A DNA stretch of 64,000 nt from CAVRCA01 sp963719345 (GTDB lineage: Bacteria; Pseudomonadota; Alphaproteobacteria; Acetobacterales; Acetobacteraceae). Location of the stretch: contig CAVRCA010000001.1 of assembly GCA_963719345.1 (NCBI GenBank), positions 124,001 to 188,000 on the forward strand. Direction: 5' to 3'. Within the stretch, counting starts at the first letter, position 1. Every line of letters begins with the position of its first letter. Of the stretch, positions 28,859 through 37,189 are shown piece after piece. The position numbers were made by a program, and so were the translations under genes. The notes under the pieces were generated by a model. The model saw nothing but the letters and a program-made list of their open reading frames with translations. It did no database searches and was not told the DNA's origin.

Positions 28859-29227
28859 GTGAGTGACCTTTTCGCACCCGAGGGTGGCTGGCGCGTCCGC
28901 ATCCTCGACCTCTCGGGCGGGGCGGAGGACAACATCGTCGAGGAGATCGACGGCTTTCCGACCCTGATGCACGCCAACGCCTTCGCCCGCGCCTACGTGC
29001 GGGATTCGGTCGAACGGTGCCGGATCCCCGGCATGGACGCCAAGCAGCTGCTCGATACCTGGTTCGCCTTTGGCGAGGATGCGGAGATACCAGGGGCCGG
29101 CGAGGCCGGCTGGCGCAGCGGCAACGAACTCGGCGATTTCGTCGATCGCCCGGCCGGCGTCGAGGAGCGGGATTGGCGCGCTCTCGATCCGCGCCGCCTC
29201 GGCGACGACGCCGACACCGACGAATGA
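28859..29227 (+). CDS. Conserved hypothetical protein upstream of gltX
   Basis: 122 residues from GTG 28859. Soluble and acidic, opening SDLFAPEGGWRVRILDLSGG; no known domain, signal or membrane segment. Its stop overlaps the gltX start (ATGA at 29224), so the two are translationally coupled. The frame is open upstream to 28757 but that part is not protein-like. The 180 bases between it and IS481 hold no recognisable gene. Confidence 0.65.
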   Translation: MSDLFAPEGGWRVRILDLSGGAEDNIVEEIDGFPTLMHANAFARAYVRDSVERCRIPGMDAKQLLDTWFAFGEDAEIPGAGEAGWRSGNELGDFVDRPAGVEERDWRALDPRRLGDDADTDE

Positions 29228-30558
29228 CACAACCGGTCGTTCGCTTCGCCCCGAGCCCGACGGGCCTGCTCCACGTGGGCAACGCGCGCCTGGCGCTCGC
29301 CAACTTCCTGTTCGCGCGCCGGCACGGCGGCCGCTTCCTGCTGCGCCTCGACGACACCGACCGCGAGCGCGACAGGCCGGAGTTCGAAGCGGCCATCATG
29401 CAGGATCTGCACTGGCTCGGCCTCGCTTGGGACGACCTGTTCCGCCAGTCCGACCGGCTGGACCGCTACGAAGCCGCCGCCGACCGGCTTCGGCGCGATG
29501 GCCGGCTCTATCCCTGCTTTGAGAGCGAGGAGGAACTGCGGGCCAAGCGCGAGCAGCGGATCAAGCGCGGTCAGGCCCCGGTCTACGATCGCGCGATGCT
29601 GAAGCTGACCGCCGAGCAGCGTGCAAGCGCAGAAGCGGGGGGAAAGCGGCCCTATTGGCGATTCCGGTTGTCCGATACGGCGCCGGCCTGGACCGACCTC
29701 GTGCTCGGCCGGCGGCAGGTCAAGCTGCCTTCGGTGTCCGATCCCGTGCTGATCCGCGCCGATGGGACGCCGCTCTACACGTTCACCAGCGTCGTCGACG
29801 ACATCGAGAGCGGGGTGACGCATCTGATCAGGGGTGAGGACCACGTGACCAACACGGGGGTGCAGATCGACCTGTTCGCCGCCCTCGGCGCACCTGCACC
29901 GGCGTTCGCTCATTTGCCGCTGCTCACGAATTCCGACGGCGGCAAGCTGTCCAAGCGGCTCGACAGCCTCTCCCTGCGCGGCTTGCGCAATGACGGGGTC
30001 GAGGCTTCGGCCATCGTGGCCTATCTAGCCCGCCTCGGGTCCTCCTCCGACCCCGAGCCGCTGCCTCTGAGCGGGCTCATCGAAAGCTTTGCTTTCTCGG
30101 CATTTTCGCATTCCGCCGCCCGGTTCGACGGCCGCCAGCTGCTGGCGCTCAATCGAAAGGTGCTGCACGGGCTGCCGTTCGAGACGGTCGCCGGCCGCTT
30201 GCCGCCGGGCGCGACCGAGGCGTTCTGGCTCGCGGTGCGCGGCAATCTCGACCTTTTGGGCGAGGCGCGCGGCTGGTGGGATGTGGTGGCCGGCAGCATC
30301 GTCCCGCCGGTGATCGAAGGCGAGCAGGCGTTCTTTCACACCGCCCTGGAGCTGCTGCCGCCGGAGCCGTGGGACGGGCAGGTCTGGAAGGCGTGGACCG
30401 ACGCGCTGCGCGCCGCCACGGGGCGCAAGGGCAAGGTGCTGTTTCATCCGCTTCGCCTCGCTTTGACCGGCGAGGAGCAAGGGCCGGAACTGCGCGAGCT
30501 GCTGCCCCTGATGGGCCGCACACGGGCGGCGAACCGGCTGCTGGTCGCCGCGACTTGA
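29224..30558 (+). CDS. gltX: Glutamyl-tRNA synthetase
   Basis: Class I aminoacyl-tRNA synthetase charging tRNA-Glu (and possibly tRNA-Gln for amidation), 444 residues. RFAPSPTGLLHVGNARLA (7-24) contains the HIGH-type motif (HVGN), LYTFTSVVDDIESGVTHLIR and GEDHVTNT are the catalytic-domain signatures, and GGKLSKR near residue 240 is the KMSKS loop. C-terminal helical anticodon-binding part ends at 30558. Overlaps the preceding small gene by four bases. Alphaproteobacteria often carry two GltX paralogues, so a second copy may exist elsewhere. Confidence 0.9.
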   Translation: MTQPVVRFAPSPTGLLHVGNARLALANFLFARRHGGRFLLRLDDTDRERDRPEFEAAIMQDLHWLGLAWDDLFRQSDRLDRYEAAADRLRRDGRLYPCFESEEELRAKREQRIKRGQAPVYDRAMLKLTAEQRASAEAGGKRPYWRFRLSDTAPAWTDLVLGRRQVKLPSVSDPVLIRADGTPLYTFTSVVDDIESGVTHLIRGEDHVTNTGVQIDLFAALGAPAPAFAHLPLLTNSDGGKLSKRLDSLSLRGLRNDGVEASAIVAYLARLGSSSDPEPLPLSGLIESFAFSAFSHSAARFDGRQLLALNRKVLHGLPFETVAGRLPPGATEAFWLAVRGNLDLLGEARGWWDVVAGSIVPPVIEGEQAFFHTALELLPPEPWDGQVWKAWTDALRAATGRKGKVLFHPLRLALTGEEQGPELRELLPLMGRTRAANRLLVAAT

Positions 30559-30723
30559 CTGCCATCGGAACGAGTTAGCCCGGCCATTGGGAGAGTTTTG
30601 CTTATCACACCTTCGCTTGGCGACTACAGTTCGCTGCAACAGCGATTGTTTCCGGCCTTTTCGTGCCCACTTGGGTCGCTGACTGTTGAGCTGAACGCGT
30701 AGAACCACGCGAAGGAGAGCGAC

Positions 30724-31488
30724 ATGAAGTTGTTACCGATCGGCGCCAGCGCGGCCTTGGCCGTCGCCCTCGCGGCTTGCGCCCAGGTCCAGCCTGGAGC
30801 CCAGGCGAACCAGGCGTCTCCTCCCCCGCCTGGCGTCCTGGTGCAGGCACCCACCGTGCTGAACGGGACGGGCCCCGCCAAACCGCCCGCGACGCCGCCG
30901 GCCAACCAGCAGGCCGGGTATGACACCACGTATCGCGCCCACCCGACCGCCGGCGAGCAGACCGGGGTCCAGACCAACTACCGTCCGACAGCGGGCGAGC
31001 AGACCGGCGTGGGCACGAACTACAGTGCGCGTCCGACCGCCGGCGAGCAAACCGGGGTCCAGACCAACTACCGCCCGACTGCCGGCGAGCAGACTGGCGT
31101 GGGCACGAACTACAGTGCCCGCCCGACCGCCGGCGAGCAGACCGGGGTCCAGACCAACTACCGTCCGACCGCCGGCGAGCAGACTGGCGTGGGGACGAAC
31201 TACAGTGCGCGTCCGACTGCCGGCGAGCAGACCGGGGTCGCTACCAACTACCGTCCGACCGCGGGTGAGCAGACTGGCGTAGGCACGAACTACAGTGCGC
31301 GCCCGACCGCCGGCGAGCAGACCGGGGTCGCTACCAACTACCGCCCGACCGCGGGCGAGCAGACTGGCGTCGACAACGGCTACACGCGGCAGGTTGCCGG
31401 CGAGCAGACCGGGGTGGACAACGGGTATGCCCGCACGGTGGCCGGCGAGCAGACCGGCGTTGGCATCAACTACGGCCTTCGCCAGTAG
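30724..31488 (+). CDS. Lipoprotein built of tandem AGEQTGV repeats
   Basis: 254 residues. Signal peptide ALAVALAAC with lipidated Cys at 19, a Pro/Ala linker to about residue 73, then twelve AGEQTGV copies to near the C-terminus. Units alternate between RPTAGEQTGVQTNY or ...ATNY (14 residues) and RPTAGEQTGVGTNYSA (16 residues), so the super-repeat is 30 residues; the last three copies diverge (VDNGY, VGINY). No enzyme domain. Good site AAGGAGA before the ATG. Probably anchored in the outer or inner membrane, perhaps structural or surface-binding. A terminator hairpin follows. Confidence 0.85.
   Translation: MKLLPIGASAALAVALAACAQVQPGAQANQASPPPPGVLVQAPTVLNGTGPAKPPATPPANQQAGYDTTYRAHPTAGEQTGVQTNYRPTAGEQTGVGTNYSARPTAGEQTGVQTNYRPTAGEQTGVGTNYSARPTAGEQTGVQTNYRPTAGEQTGVGTNYSARPTAGEQTGVATNYRPTAGEQTGVGTNYSARPTAGEQTGVATNYRPTAGEQTGVDNGYTRQVAGEQTGVDNGYARTVAGEQTGVGINYGLRQ
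30943..31473 (+). repeat. Coding tandem repeat, 90-bp super-unit
   Basis: Twelve in-frame copies of an AGEQTGV module. DNA of neighbouring super-units is nearly identical (for example GCCGGCGAGCAGACCGGGGT recurs), and the pair pattern repeats every 90 bases. Such identity favours copy-number change by slippage or recombination. Confidence 0.9.
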
Positions 31489-31533
31489 GTGAATACGCCG
31501 TGGCCTTGCGCCGCGGCTGACGACTGAGCCTGC

Positions 31534-31563
31534 AAGCGGCGCCGGGTTTCTACGGCGCCGCTT
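31534..31563 (+). terminator. Intrinsic terminator-like hairpin
   Basis: AAGCGGCGCC (31534-31543) pairs perfectly with GGCGCCGCTT (31554-31563) across a 10-base loop, 46 bases after the repeat lipoprotein. Followed by CCTTATGT, so only a weak T-rich tail. Confidence 0.65.
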
Positions 31564-31635
31564 CCTTATGTCTCGACGGTTGCGCGGAGTGGCTTCGCCC
31601 GGCACCATTTGGCGCGGAGTTCCAGGGGGTCCGTC

Positions 31636-33030
31636 ATGCGCTTCGCGGGGTTTCGGCTCTGTCTTGCTGCCGTTCTGGCGGTGATGATCCCCCATGCTGC
31701 CGCGCGGGCCAACTCGCCGGATGCTGAGGCGCCGCCGCACTCGCGCTCCAACTGGATCGCCGCGGCGCTGCCGGCGGTGGTCAGTATCTTGACCGCGAAG
31801 TTTGTCGGCGATCCCGAGCACGGGATGGCGCTTCGACGCATCAACGGCTACGGCTCCGGGTTCATCGTCGATCCGGGCGGCGTCATCGTCACCAATCGTC
31901 ATGTCGTGGAAGGAATGAGCGACGTCATCGTTACGTTCCACGACCAGCGACGTGTGCGCGCACGCCCGATCTACGTCGGAGAGGGGATCGACCTCGCCCT
32001 GCTGAGGGTGGAGGCGCACAGCCCGTTGCCGACCCTCACCTTCGGCGACAGCGACAAGGTGGAAGTCGGTGACGAGGTGGCCGCCGTCGGCAATCCGCTC
32101 GAGCTGGGCGGGTCGGTAAGCTCCGGCATCGTCAGCGGGTTGAACCGCGACATCCATTCCGGCCCTTATGACGATTTCATCCAGACCGACGCGGCGATCA
32201 ACCACGGCAACTCGGGCGGGCCGCTGATCGACACCCTCGGTCAGGTCATCGGCGTGAATACCGCCATCTACTCGCCGAGTGACACGAGCGGCTCGATCGG
32301 CATCGGCTTCGCGGCACCGTCGAACGATGTTCGGTTCGTTGTCGAGGAGGTGCTCCGGTACGGGCGCATCAGGGCCGGATGGCTTGGGTTGGACGCCCAG
32401 ACCATGAAACCCGCCATCGCGGAGGCGATCGGCGCACCCCAACTGCGCGGGTCCATCATCGCCCACATCCAGAAGGATGCGCCGGCGCTGGTGGCCGGGC
32501 TCCGCGTCGGGGATGTGGTGACGAAGGTCGGCAATCGAACCCCGCAGGACTCCCGTGCCCTGGCGCGAGCGGTGGCGGAGACGCCTCCGGGCGGGACTGT
32601 CGCGATCACCGTGTGGCGAGACGGCCAGGAACTTACCATACCAGTCAAGCTGGGCGAATGGCAGGACCATCCGATGATGGGCAAGCCGAACCCCGGTCAG
32701 CAGGTGGCCGTCGTCCGCGAGGACATGCAGAACTTCGGATTGAAGTTGGCCCGCATCGGCGACGACGTGCGCCGCAAGCTGGCGCTCGATCCCGGTCAGA
32801 AGGGGGCGGCTGTCGCCTCCGTCGCGCTCAACAGCCCAGCCACGGATGTCGGCTTGCAGGCCGGCGACGTCATTCTTGCGGTGCAGATGAAGCCGGTCGA
32901 CGGTCCGGAGCAGGCGCAGCGGCTGCTCGATGAGGCTCGCGAACAGAAGACCCGCTACGTTCTGCTGCTCGTCCAGCGGCCCAACGGCTATCACTACCTG
33001 CCGATGCCGGGGTTCGGCGACCAGCTCTGA
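31636..33030 (+). CDS. HtrA/DegP-type periplasmic serine protease
   Basis: 464 residues. Signal peptide (residues 1-25, ending ARA) then a trypsin-like domain with H89 (TNRHVVEG), D119 (GIDLALL) and S193 (GNSGGPL), the complete triad. Two PDZ domains follow, about 260-350 and 380-455. Envelope protein quality control is the family role. ATG 31636 keeps the signal peptide; an upstream ATG-less extension to 31609 is not needed. It lies downstream of the repeat lipoprotein but beyond the hairpin, so probably has its own promoter. Confidence 0.9.
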   Translation: MRFAGFRLCLAAVLAVMIPHAAARANSPDAEAPPHSRSNWIAAALPAVVSILTAKFVGDPEHGMALRRINGYGSGFIVDPGGVIVTNRHVVEGMSDVIVTFHDQRRVRARPIYVGEGIDLALLRVEAHSPLPTLTFGDSDKVEVGDEVAAVGNPLELGGSVSSGIVSGLNRDIHSGPYDDFIQTDAAINHGNSGGPLIDTLGQVIGVNTAIYSPSDTSGSIGIGFAAPSNDVRFVVEEVLRYGRIRAGWLGLDAQTMKPAIAEAIGAPQLRGSIIAHIQKDAPALVAGLRVGDVVTKVGNRTPQDSRALARAVAETPPGGTVAITVWRDGQELTIPVKLGEWQDHPMMGKPNPGQQVAVVREDMQNFGLKLARIGDDVRRKLALDPGQKGAAVASVALNSPATDVGLQAGDVILAVQMKPVDGPEQAQRLLDEAREQKTRYVLLLVQRPNGYHYLPMPGFGDQL

Positions 33031-33124
33031 CGCACGGGTTCGGCCAGGACCGGGCTGCGACATTCTGACAGCCGGCCCGACACAAGCGGCGCCCTGACAC
33101 AAGTGGGCGACAGAGGGGGAACGA

Positions 33125-33922
33125 ATGGATTTCACCGGCAAGGTTGCGCTCATCACCGGCGGCGCTGGCGGGATTGGTCGGGCTGCGGCGCTCGGCTTCG
33201 CGAGCAGGGGAGCGAAGGTCGCCGTCGTCGACAACGACCAGTCGGGCGGCCAGGCGAGCACCGATCTCGTCCGACAGCGGGGCGGCGAAGCCAGCTTCTT
33301 CCCGGGCGACGTCACCAAGTCGGCGGATGTGCAGGCCTATGTCCACGCCACGCTCAGCGCGTTCGGCAGGATCGACTGCTTCTTCAACAACGCCGGTATC
33401 GAAGGCAGCGTCGTGCCGACCCAGGACTACGACGAGGCGATGTTCGACCGGGTGATCGCCGTGAACCTCAAGGGCGTATTCCTCGGGCTGCGCCATGTTC
33501 TGCCGGTCATGCTGCGGCAGGGAGCAGGGGCCATCGTCAACACCGCGTCGGTTGCCGGCGTGAGCGGCGCACCGGGGATGCCGGCCTATGTCGCCTCCAA
33601 GCACGGCGTGCTCGGCCTGACCAAGGTCGCTTCCGTCGATGCCGCCCGCGGCGGGGTCCGGGTCAACGCGGTCTGTCCCGGTCCGGTCGAGACCCGGATG
33701 ATGCGTTCGTTGGAGCAGCAGCGGAACCCGGCCGACCCACAGGGGGTCGCCACGGCGATCAGCGGCGGCATTCCCTCCGGCCGCTACACGCTGCCCGAGG
33801 AGGTCGCCAATTTGGTGATCTATCTGTGCTCCGATCTCGCCGGCAACGTGACAGGGACGCAGGTGGTGATCGACGGCGGCCGCGTCGGATCAGGCGGCGC
33901 TTCGGCGCCGGTCGCGCGCTGA
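33125..33922 (+). CDS. SDR family oxidoreductase
   Basis: 265 residues, classical SDR. TGGAGGIG (residues 11-18) cofactor loop, NNAG near 90, the catalytic Ser in NTASVAG and YVASK for Tyr and Lys, with a standard C-terminus (VVIDGG). NAD or NADP preference: VVDND after beta-2 suggests NAD. Substrate unknown. ATG 33125 follows GAGGGGGAACGA. Ackermann-like coupling is absent: acetate kinase starts 15 bases later in the same direction, so they probably form one transcript. Confidence 0.85.
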   Translation: MDFTGKVALITGGAGGIGRAAALGFASRGAKVAVVDNDQSGGQASTDLVRQRGGEASFFPGDVTKSADVQAYVHATLSAFGRIDCFFNNAGIEGSVVPTQDYDEAMFDRVIAVNLKGVFLGLRHVLPVMLRQGAGAIVNTASVAGVSGAPGMPAYVASKHGVLGLTKVASVDAARGGVRVNAVCPGPVETRMMRSLEQQRNPADPQGVATAISGGIPSGRYTLPEEVANLVIYLCSDLAGNVTGTQVVIDGGRVGSGGASAPVAR

Positions 33923-33937
33923 TCCGGGCCGGCCGCC

Positions 33938-35122
33938 GTGGCCGATGCCATCCTGACGCTGAACGCCGGCTCGTCGAGCCTGAAGTTCGCCGTCTATGTT
34001 CACGGGTCCGGCGGTCTGACGCCACACGCCAAGGGGCAGGTGGAGGGGATCGGCGGGTCGCCTCACCTGATCGCCCGCGATGCCGAGGGAAAGGTAACCG
34101 CCGAACGTCGCTGGGCGAACGGTGACGGACAGACCCACGAGGATTTCCTGAACCAGATACTCGGCATGGTGGAGCCCACCCTTGGAGCGGACCGGCTGGT
34201 CGGGGTGGGCCACCGCGTTGTCCATGGTGGCGAGCGCTTTTCCGAACCGGTGCGCATCACTCCGACCATCCTCCAGGCACTGGACGCTTTGGTGCCGCTG
34301 GCGCCGCTGCATCAGCCGCACAATCTTGCACCGATCCGCGCCCTCGAGGCGGTGCGGCCCGGGCTTGCGCAGGTCGCCTGCTTCGACACCGCGTTCCATC
34401 ACGACATGCCCGAGGTGGCGCAGAGCATCGCCCTGCCGCGCGACCTGACGCGCGGCGGCATCCGCCGCTACGGTTTTCACGGCATCTCATACGAGTACCT
34501 GACCGGCCGGCTGCGCGAGATCGCGCCGGACCTCGCCGAGGGGAGAACGATCCTCGCGCATCTCGGCAACGGGGCCAGCCTCTGCGCCATCCGGGATGGT
34601 CGCAGCGTGGATACCACGATGAGCTTCAGCGCGCTCGACGGGCTGGTGATGGGAACGCGCTGCGGCGCCCTCGATCCCGGCATCTTGCTCTATCTGATGC
34701 AGGAGCGGAAGATGAGCGCCGCCGAAATTGCCCATGTGCTCTACACGAAATCGGGCTTGCTCGGCGTGTCCGGCATATCGAGCGACATGCGCGAGTTGGA
34801 GACGAACGACGACCCGCCTGCGCGCGAGGCCGTCGCGCTGTTCTGCTATCGCGCCGCATCGCAACTGGCCGGGCTCGTGGTCTCGCTCGGCGGACTGGAC
34901 GGCCTGGTGTTCTCGGCTGGCATCGGCGAACACTCGGCCGAGATACGCGCCCGCATCTGCGCGCACCTCGCCTGGCTCGGCGTTCGGCTTGACGAGGCAC
35001 GGAACCGCGCCGACGCGAGCCGCATCAACGCCGAGGACAGCGCCGTGCAGGTCTGGATGGTTCCCACCGACGAGGAAGCGATGATCGCCCGGCACACGAC
35101 CATGGTGCTCGACGACGGGTGA
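33938..35122 (+). CDS. ackA: Acetate kinase
   Basis: 394 residues, interconverts acetyl phosphate and acetate with ATP. LTLNAGSSSLKFAVY (6-20) is the ASKHA phosphate-binding loop, VGHRVVHGGERF near 88 a signature with the substrate Arg, CFDTAFHHDMP near 148 holds the catalytic Asp, AHLGNGASLCAI near 205 and FSAGIGEHSAEIR near 326 complete the nucleotide site. GTG start at 33938. No phosphotransacetylase is adjacent. The end of this gene (35033-35082) is duplicated at 35629. Confidence 0.9.
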   Translation: MADAILTLNAGSSSLKFAVYVHGSGGLTPHAKGQVEGIGGSPHLIARDAEGKVTAERRWANGDGQTHEDFLNQILGMVEPTLGADRLVGVGHRVVHGGERFSEPVRITPTILQALDALVPLAPLHQPHNLAPIRALEAVRPGLAQVACFDTAFHHDMPEVAQSIALPRDLTRGGIRRYGFHGISYEYLTGRLREIAPDLAEGRTILAHLGNGASLCAIRDGRSVDTTMSFSALDGLVMGTRCGALDPGILLYLMQERKMSAAEIAHVLYTKSGLLGVSGISSDMRELETNDDPPAREAVALFCYRAASQLAGLVVSLGGLDGLVFSAGIGEHSAEIRARICAHLAWLGVRLDEARNRADASRINAEDSAVQVWMVPTDEEAMIARHTTMVLDDG

Positions 35123-35236
35123 TACGCAAGTCGGCGAGATGCCGGATGTGGGCGGCGGATCGGTTTCCCGGTATCACCATCAGCGCTTGGACCAAGCCGC
35201 CGCGGCCGGTCCCACCACCAATAAGGAGAAATCGCG

Positions 35237-35536
35237 ATGGATGAGATCAAGGCATCGGCGGCGAAGCACCATGAGGACGCCGCGCACCAATATGAGACGG
35301 CCGCGAAGATGCATCACGAGGCGGCCAGGCACTGCGCGTCGGGTAACTTCGAGAAGGCTGAGCGCCTGACCACGTCCGCAGCCGATGCTGATGCCGAGGC
35401 CAACCGACACGTCGTGGCGGCGATGGACCTGTATCGTCATCACGCCCAGGAAGTTGCCGACAAGAAGGCGGAGGCTGCCGCCGAGGAGACGGCGCGGTCG
35501 GCCAAGCGCGAGGCGCGGTCTGCTGCCAACGAATAA
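35237..35536 (+). CDS. Small helical, His- and Ala-rich protein
   Basis: 99 residues, almost all predicted helix, with repeats of the type KHHEDAAHQYETAAKMHHEAAR and a charged Lys/Glu/Ala tail. ATG follows AAGGAGAAATCGCG. No signal peptide. The pattern resembles short stress-associated proteins seen in soil bacteria, but I cannot assign a function. Flanked by ackA and by the duplicated ackA fragment. Confidence 0.65.
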   Translation: MDEIKASAAKHHEDAAHQYETAAKMHHEAARHCASGNFEKAERLTTSAADADAEANRHVVAAMDLYRHHAQEVADKKAEAAAEETARSAKREARSAANE

Positions 35537-35628
35537 CCGCCTGCTCCGTCGGGTGGACGACGTGGGGCCGACCGCACCGGCGATCCGTCCCCGCGTAGCA
35601 GCCACGCTCACGCGAGCCGCAGCAGCGA

Positions 35629-35678
35629 GAGGACAGCACCGTGCAGGTCTGGATGGTTCCCACCGATAAGGAAGCGAT
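35629..35678 (+). repeat. 50-bp duplicate of the ackA 3' end
   Basis: Matches 35033-35082 at about 47 of 50 positions and in the same orientation; in one frame it reads TVQVWMVPTDKEAI versus AVQVWMVPTDEEAM in acetate kinase. It lies 32 bases before the DUF1223 start. It could be the stub of a second, deleted kinase gene or the scar of a duplication spanning 35083-35628. Confidence 0.75.
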
Positions 35679-35709
35679 CCGTCACACAATCCCGTGCTCG
35701 GCGCGGGCC

Positions 35710-36418
35710 ATGCGTCGATTTGCCGCTCTCGCAATGATGGTGCCGTTCGCGTGGACGCCGGTCGCCGCCCAACCCGACCATCGCCTGGTGGTGGTGGAAT
35801 TGTTCACCTCCCAGGGCTGTTCGTCCTGTCCCCCGGCCGACGCGTTCCTCAAGGATCTCGCACGGACCCGCCCCGACGTGCTGGCACTGGGCTTCCATGT
35901 CACATACTGGAACGGGCTGGGCTGGCGCGATCCATACTCGCTCGATGAAGCGACGCAGCGGCAGCGGCGATATGCCAGCCTGCTATCGCTCGACAGCGTC
36001 TACACGCCGCAGATGGTCGTCGATGGCCGTCGCGACGTGGTCGGCTCCGACCGGTCCGCCGCCGCCGCGGCAATCCGCGAAGCCGTGGCATCCGGTCCGG
36101 CCGGTCCGGCACTGCATCTCGCGCCGGGTCGGGATTTCGTCACGATCGACGTGGGTGACGGGGCAAGGGACCGCCGCGCTGTGGCTGATCGGCTATGACG
36201 GCGAGCACCAGACGGTCGTTGGCCGCGGCGAGAACGGGGGCCGGACGTTGCCGGAGGCCAACATCGTGCGCGACATCGTCAATGCCGGAACCTGGACCGG
36301 CGGCAAGCTGCACCTGCAGGTCGCCTCCCCGAAAGGGGAGCGCATGGCCGTGATCCTGCAAAGTGCCGACGGCAGCATCATCGGCGCCGCCCGCGCCGAC
36401 GATGCTGCGCCCGGTTAG
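35710..36418 (+). CDS. DUF1223 thioredoxin-fold protein, one frameshift
   Basis: Signal peptide (FAALAMMVPFAWTPVAAQ) followed by LVVVELFTSQGCSSCPPADA, the C-S-S-C motif that marks DUF1223, so a periplasmic or secreted thioredoxin-like protein of unknown substrate. The frame breaks after DFVTIDVGDGA; dropping one A of AA at 36165-36166 gives GTAALWLIGYDGEH and continues to the normal C-terminus (LHLQVASPKGERMAVILQSA) with TAG at 36418. ATG 35710 is the start; the upstream open frame is only the ackA-derived repeat. Tail-to-tail with the GST gene. Confidence 0.8.
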
Positions 36419-36421
36419 GAC

Positions 36422-37136
36422 CTACGCAGCGGCGAACTCGCCACGGCCGAACACCTTGTCGAGCGTCTCCGGCTTCGCCTTGTCGAACTGCGTCGTCCTG
36501 CCGCGTACTTCATCGACCGCGGCGAGCGCCTTGACCACTGCCGGGCGCGCGGCGATCTTCTCGACCCAAGCCGCGAGCTTCGGATACGCCTTGGCCGCAT
36601 CGGCGCCGAGCAGTGCTGGAATGTTGCGGGCCCAAGGAAACCACGCGATATCGGCGATCGAGTACTCGCTGCCGCCCAGGTACTCCGATTGCCCCAAGCG
36701 CTCCTCGGCCACCTCGAACACCCGATGGACCTGCGTGCGGTAGCGGCTCAGCGAGTACTCGTTGCCCGGCGGGGCGAACCGCACGAAGTGAACGTACTGG
36801 CCGAACATCGGTCCGAGCGTCGTCACCGCCTTGATCAGCCACTGCACGGCGTCGAAATGCGCCGCCTTGTCGGCGGGCAGCAGCCGGCCGGTCTTGTCGG
36901 CGAGATAGAGCAGGATGGCCGCCGAACTCGAACACCGTGTAGGGCTTGCCGCCGGGGCCTTCGTGGTCAACGATCACCGGCACCTTGGCGATCGGGTTCA
37001 GCTTGCGGAATTCGGCGCTGAACTGCTCGCCGCTGAACACGTCAACCGGTTTCACCTGATACGGCAAGCCGAGTTCGTCGAGCGCGATGTAGATGCGCAC
37101 CACGTTCGGGCTGCCCATTCCGTAAAGGTCAATCAT
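36422..37136 (-). CDS. Glutathione S-transferase family protein, one frameshift
   Basis: Soluble GST-like protein of about 237 residues, nearest the YghU/Ure2-like group. MIDLYGMGSPNVVRIYIALD opens the thioredoxin domain, LNPIAKVPVIVDHEGPGGKP carries the cis-Pro, and a helical domain ends FGRGEFAAA. The frame breaks at VFEFGGHP; removing one base of the AA at 36924-36925 gives VFESAAILLYLADKTGRLLP, the expected glutathione-gamma-Glu motif. ATG 37136 follows AAGGGGGAA. Substrate unknown. Confidence 0.82.
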
Positions 37137-37189
37137 TGGTTTTCCCCCTTGCGTCGTCGTCAGACTAGCACGGTCCGGTCGGCACGCCA

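Noticed and set aside
30943..31473. CRISPR-like array
   Set aside because: Repeats are in frame, encode a regular peptide with a lipobox upstream, and spacers are themselves repeated.
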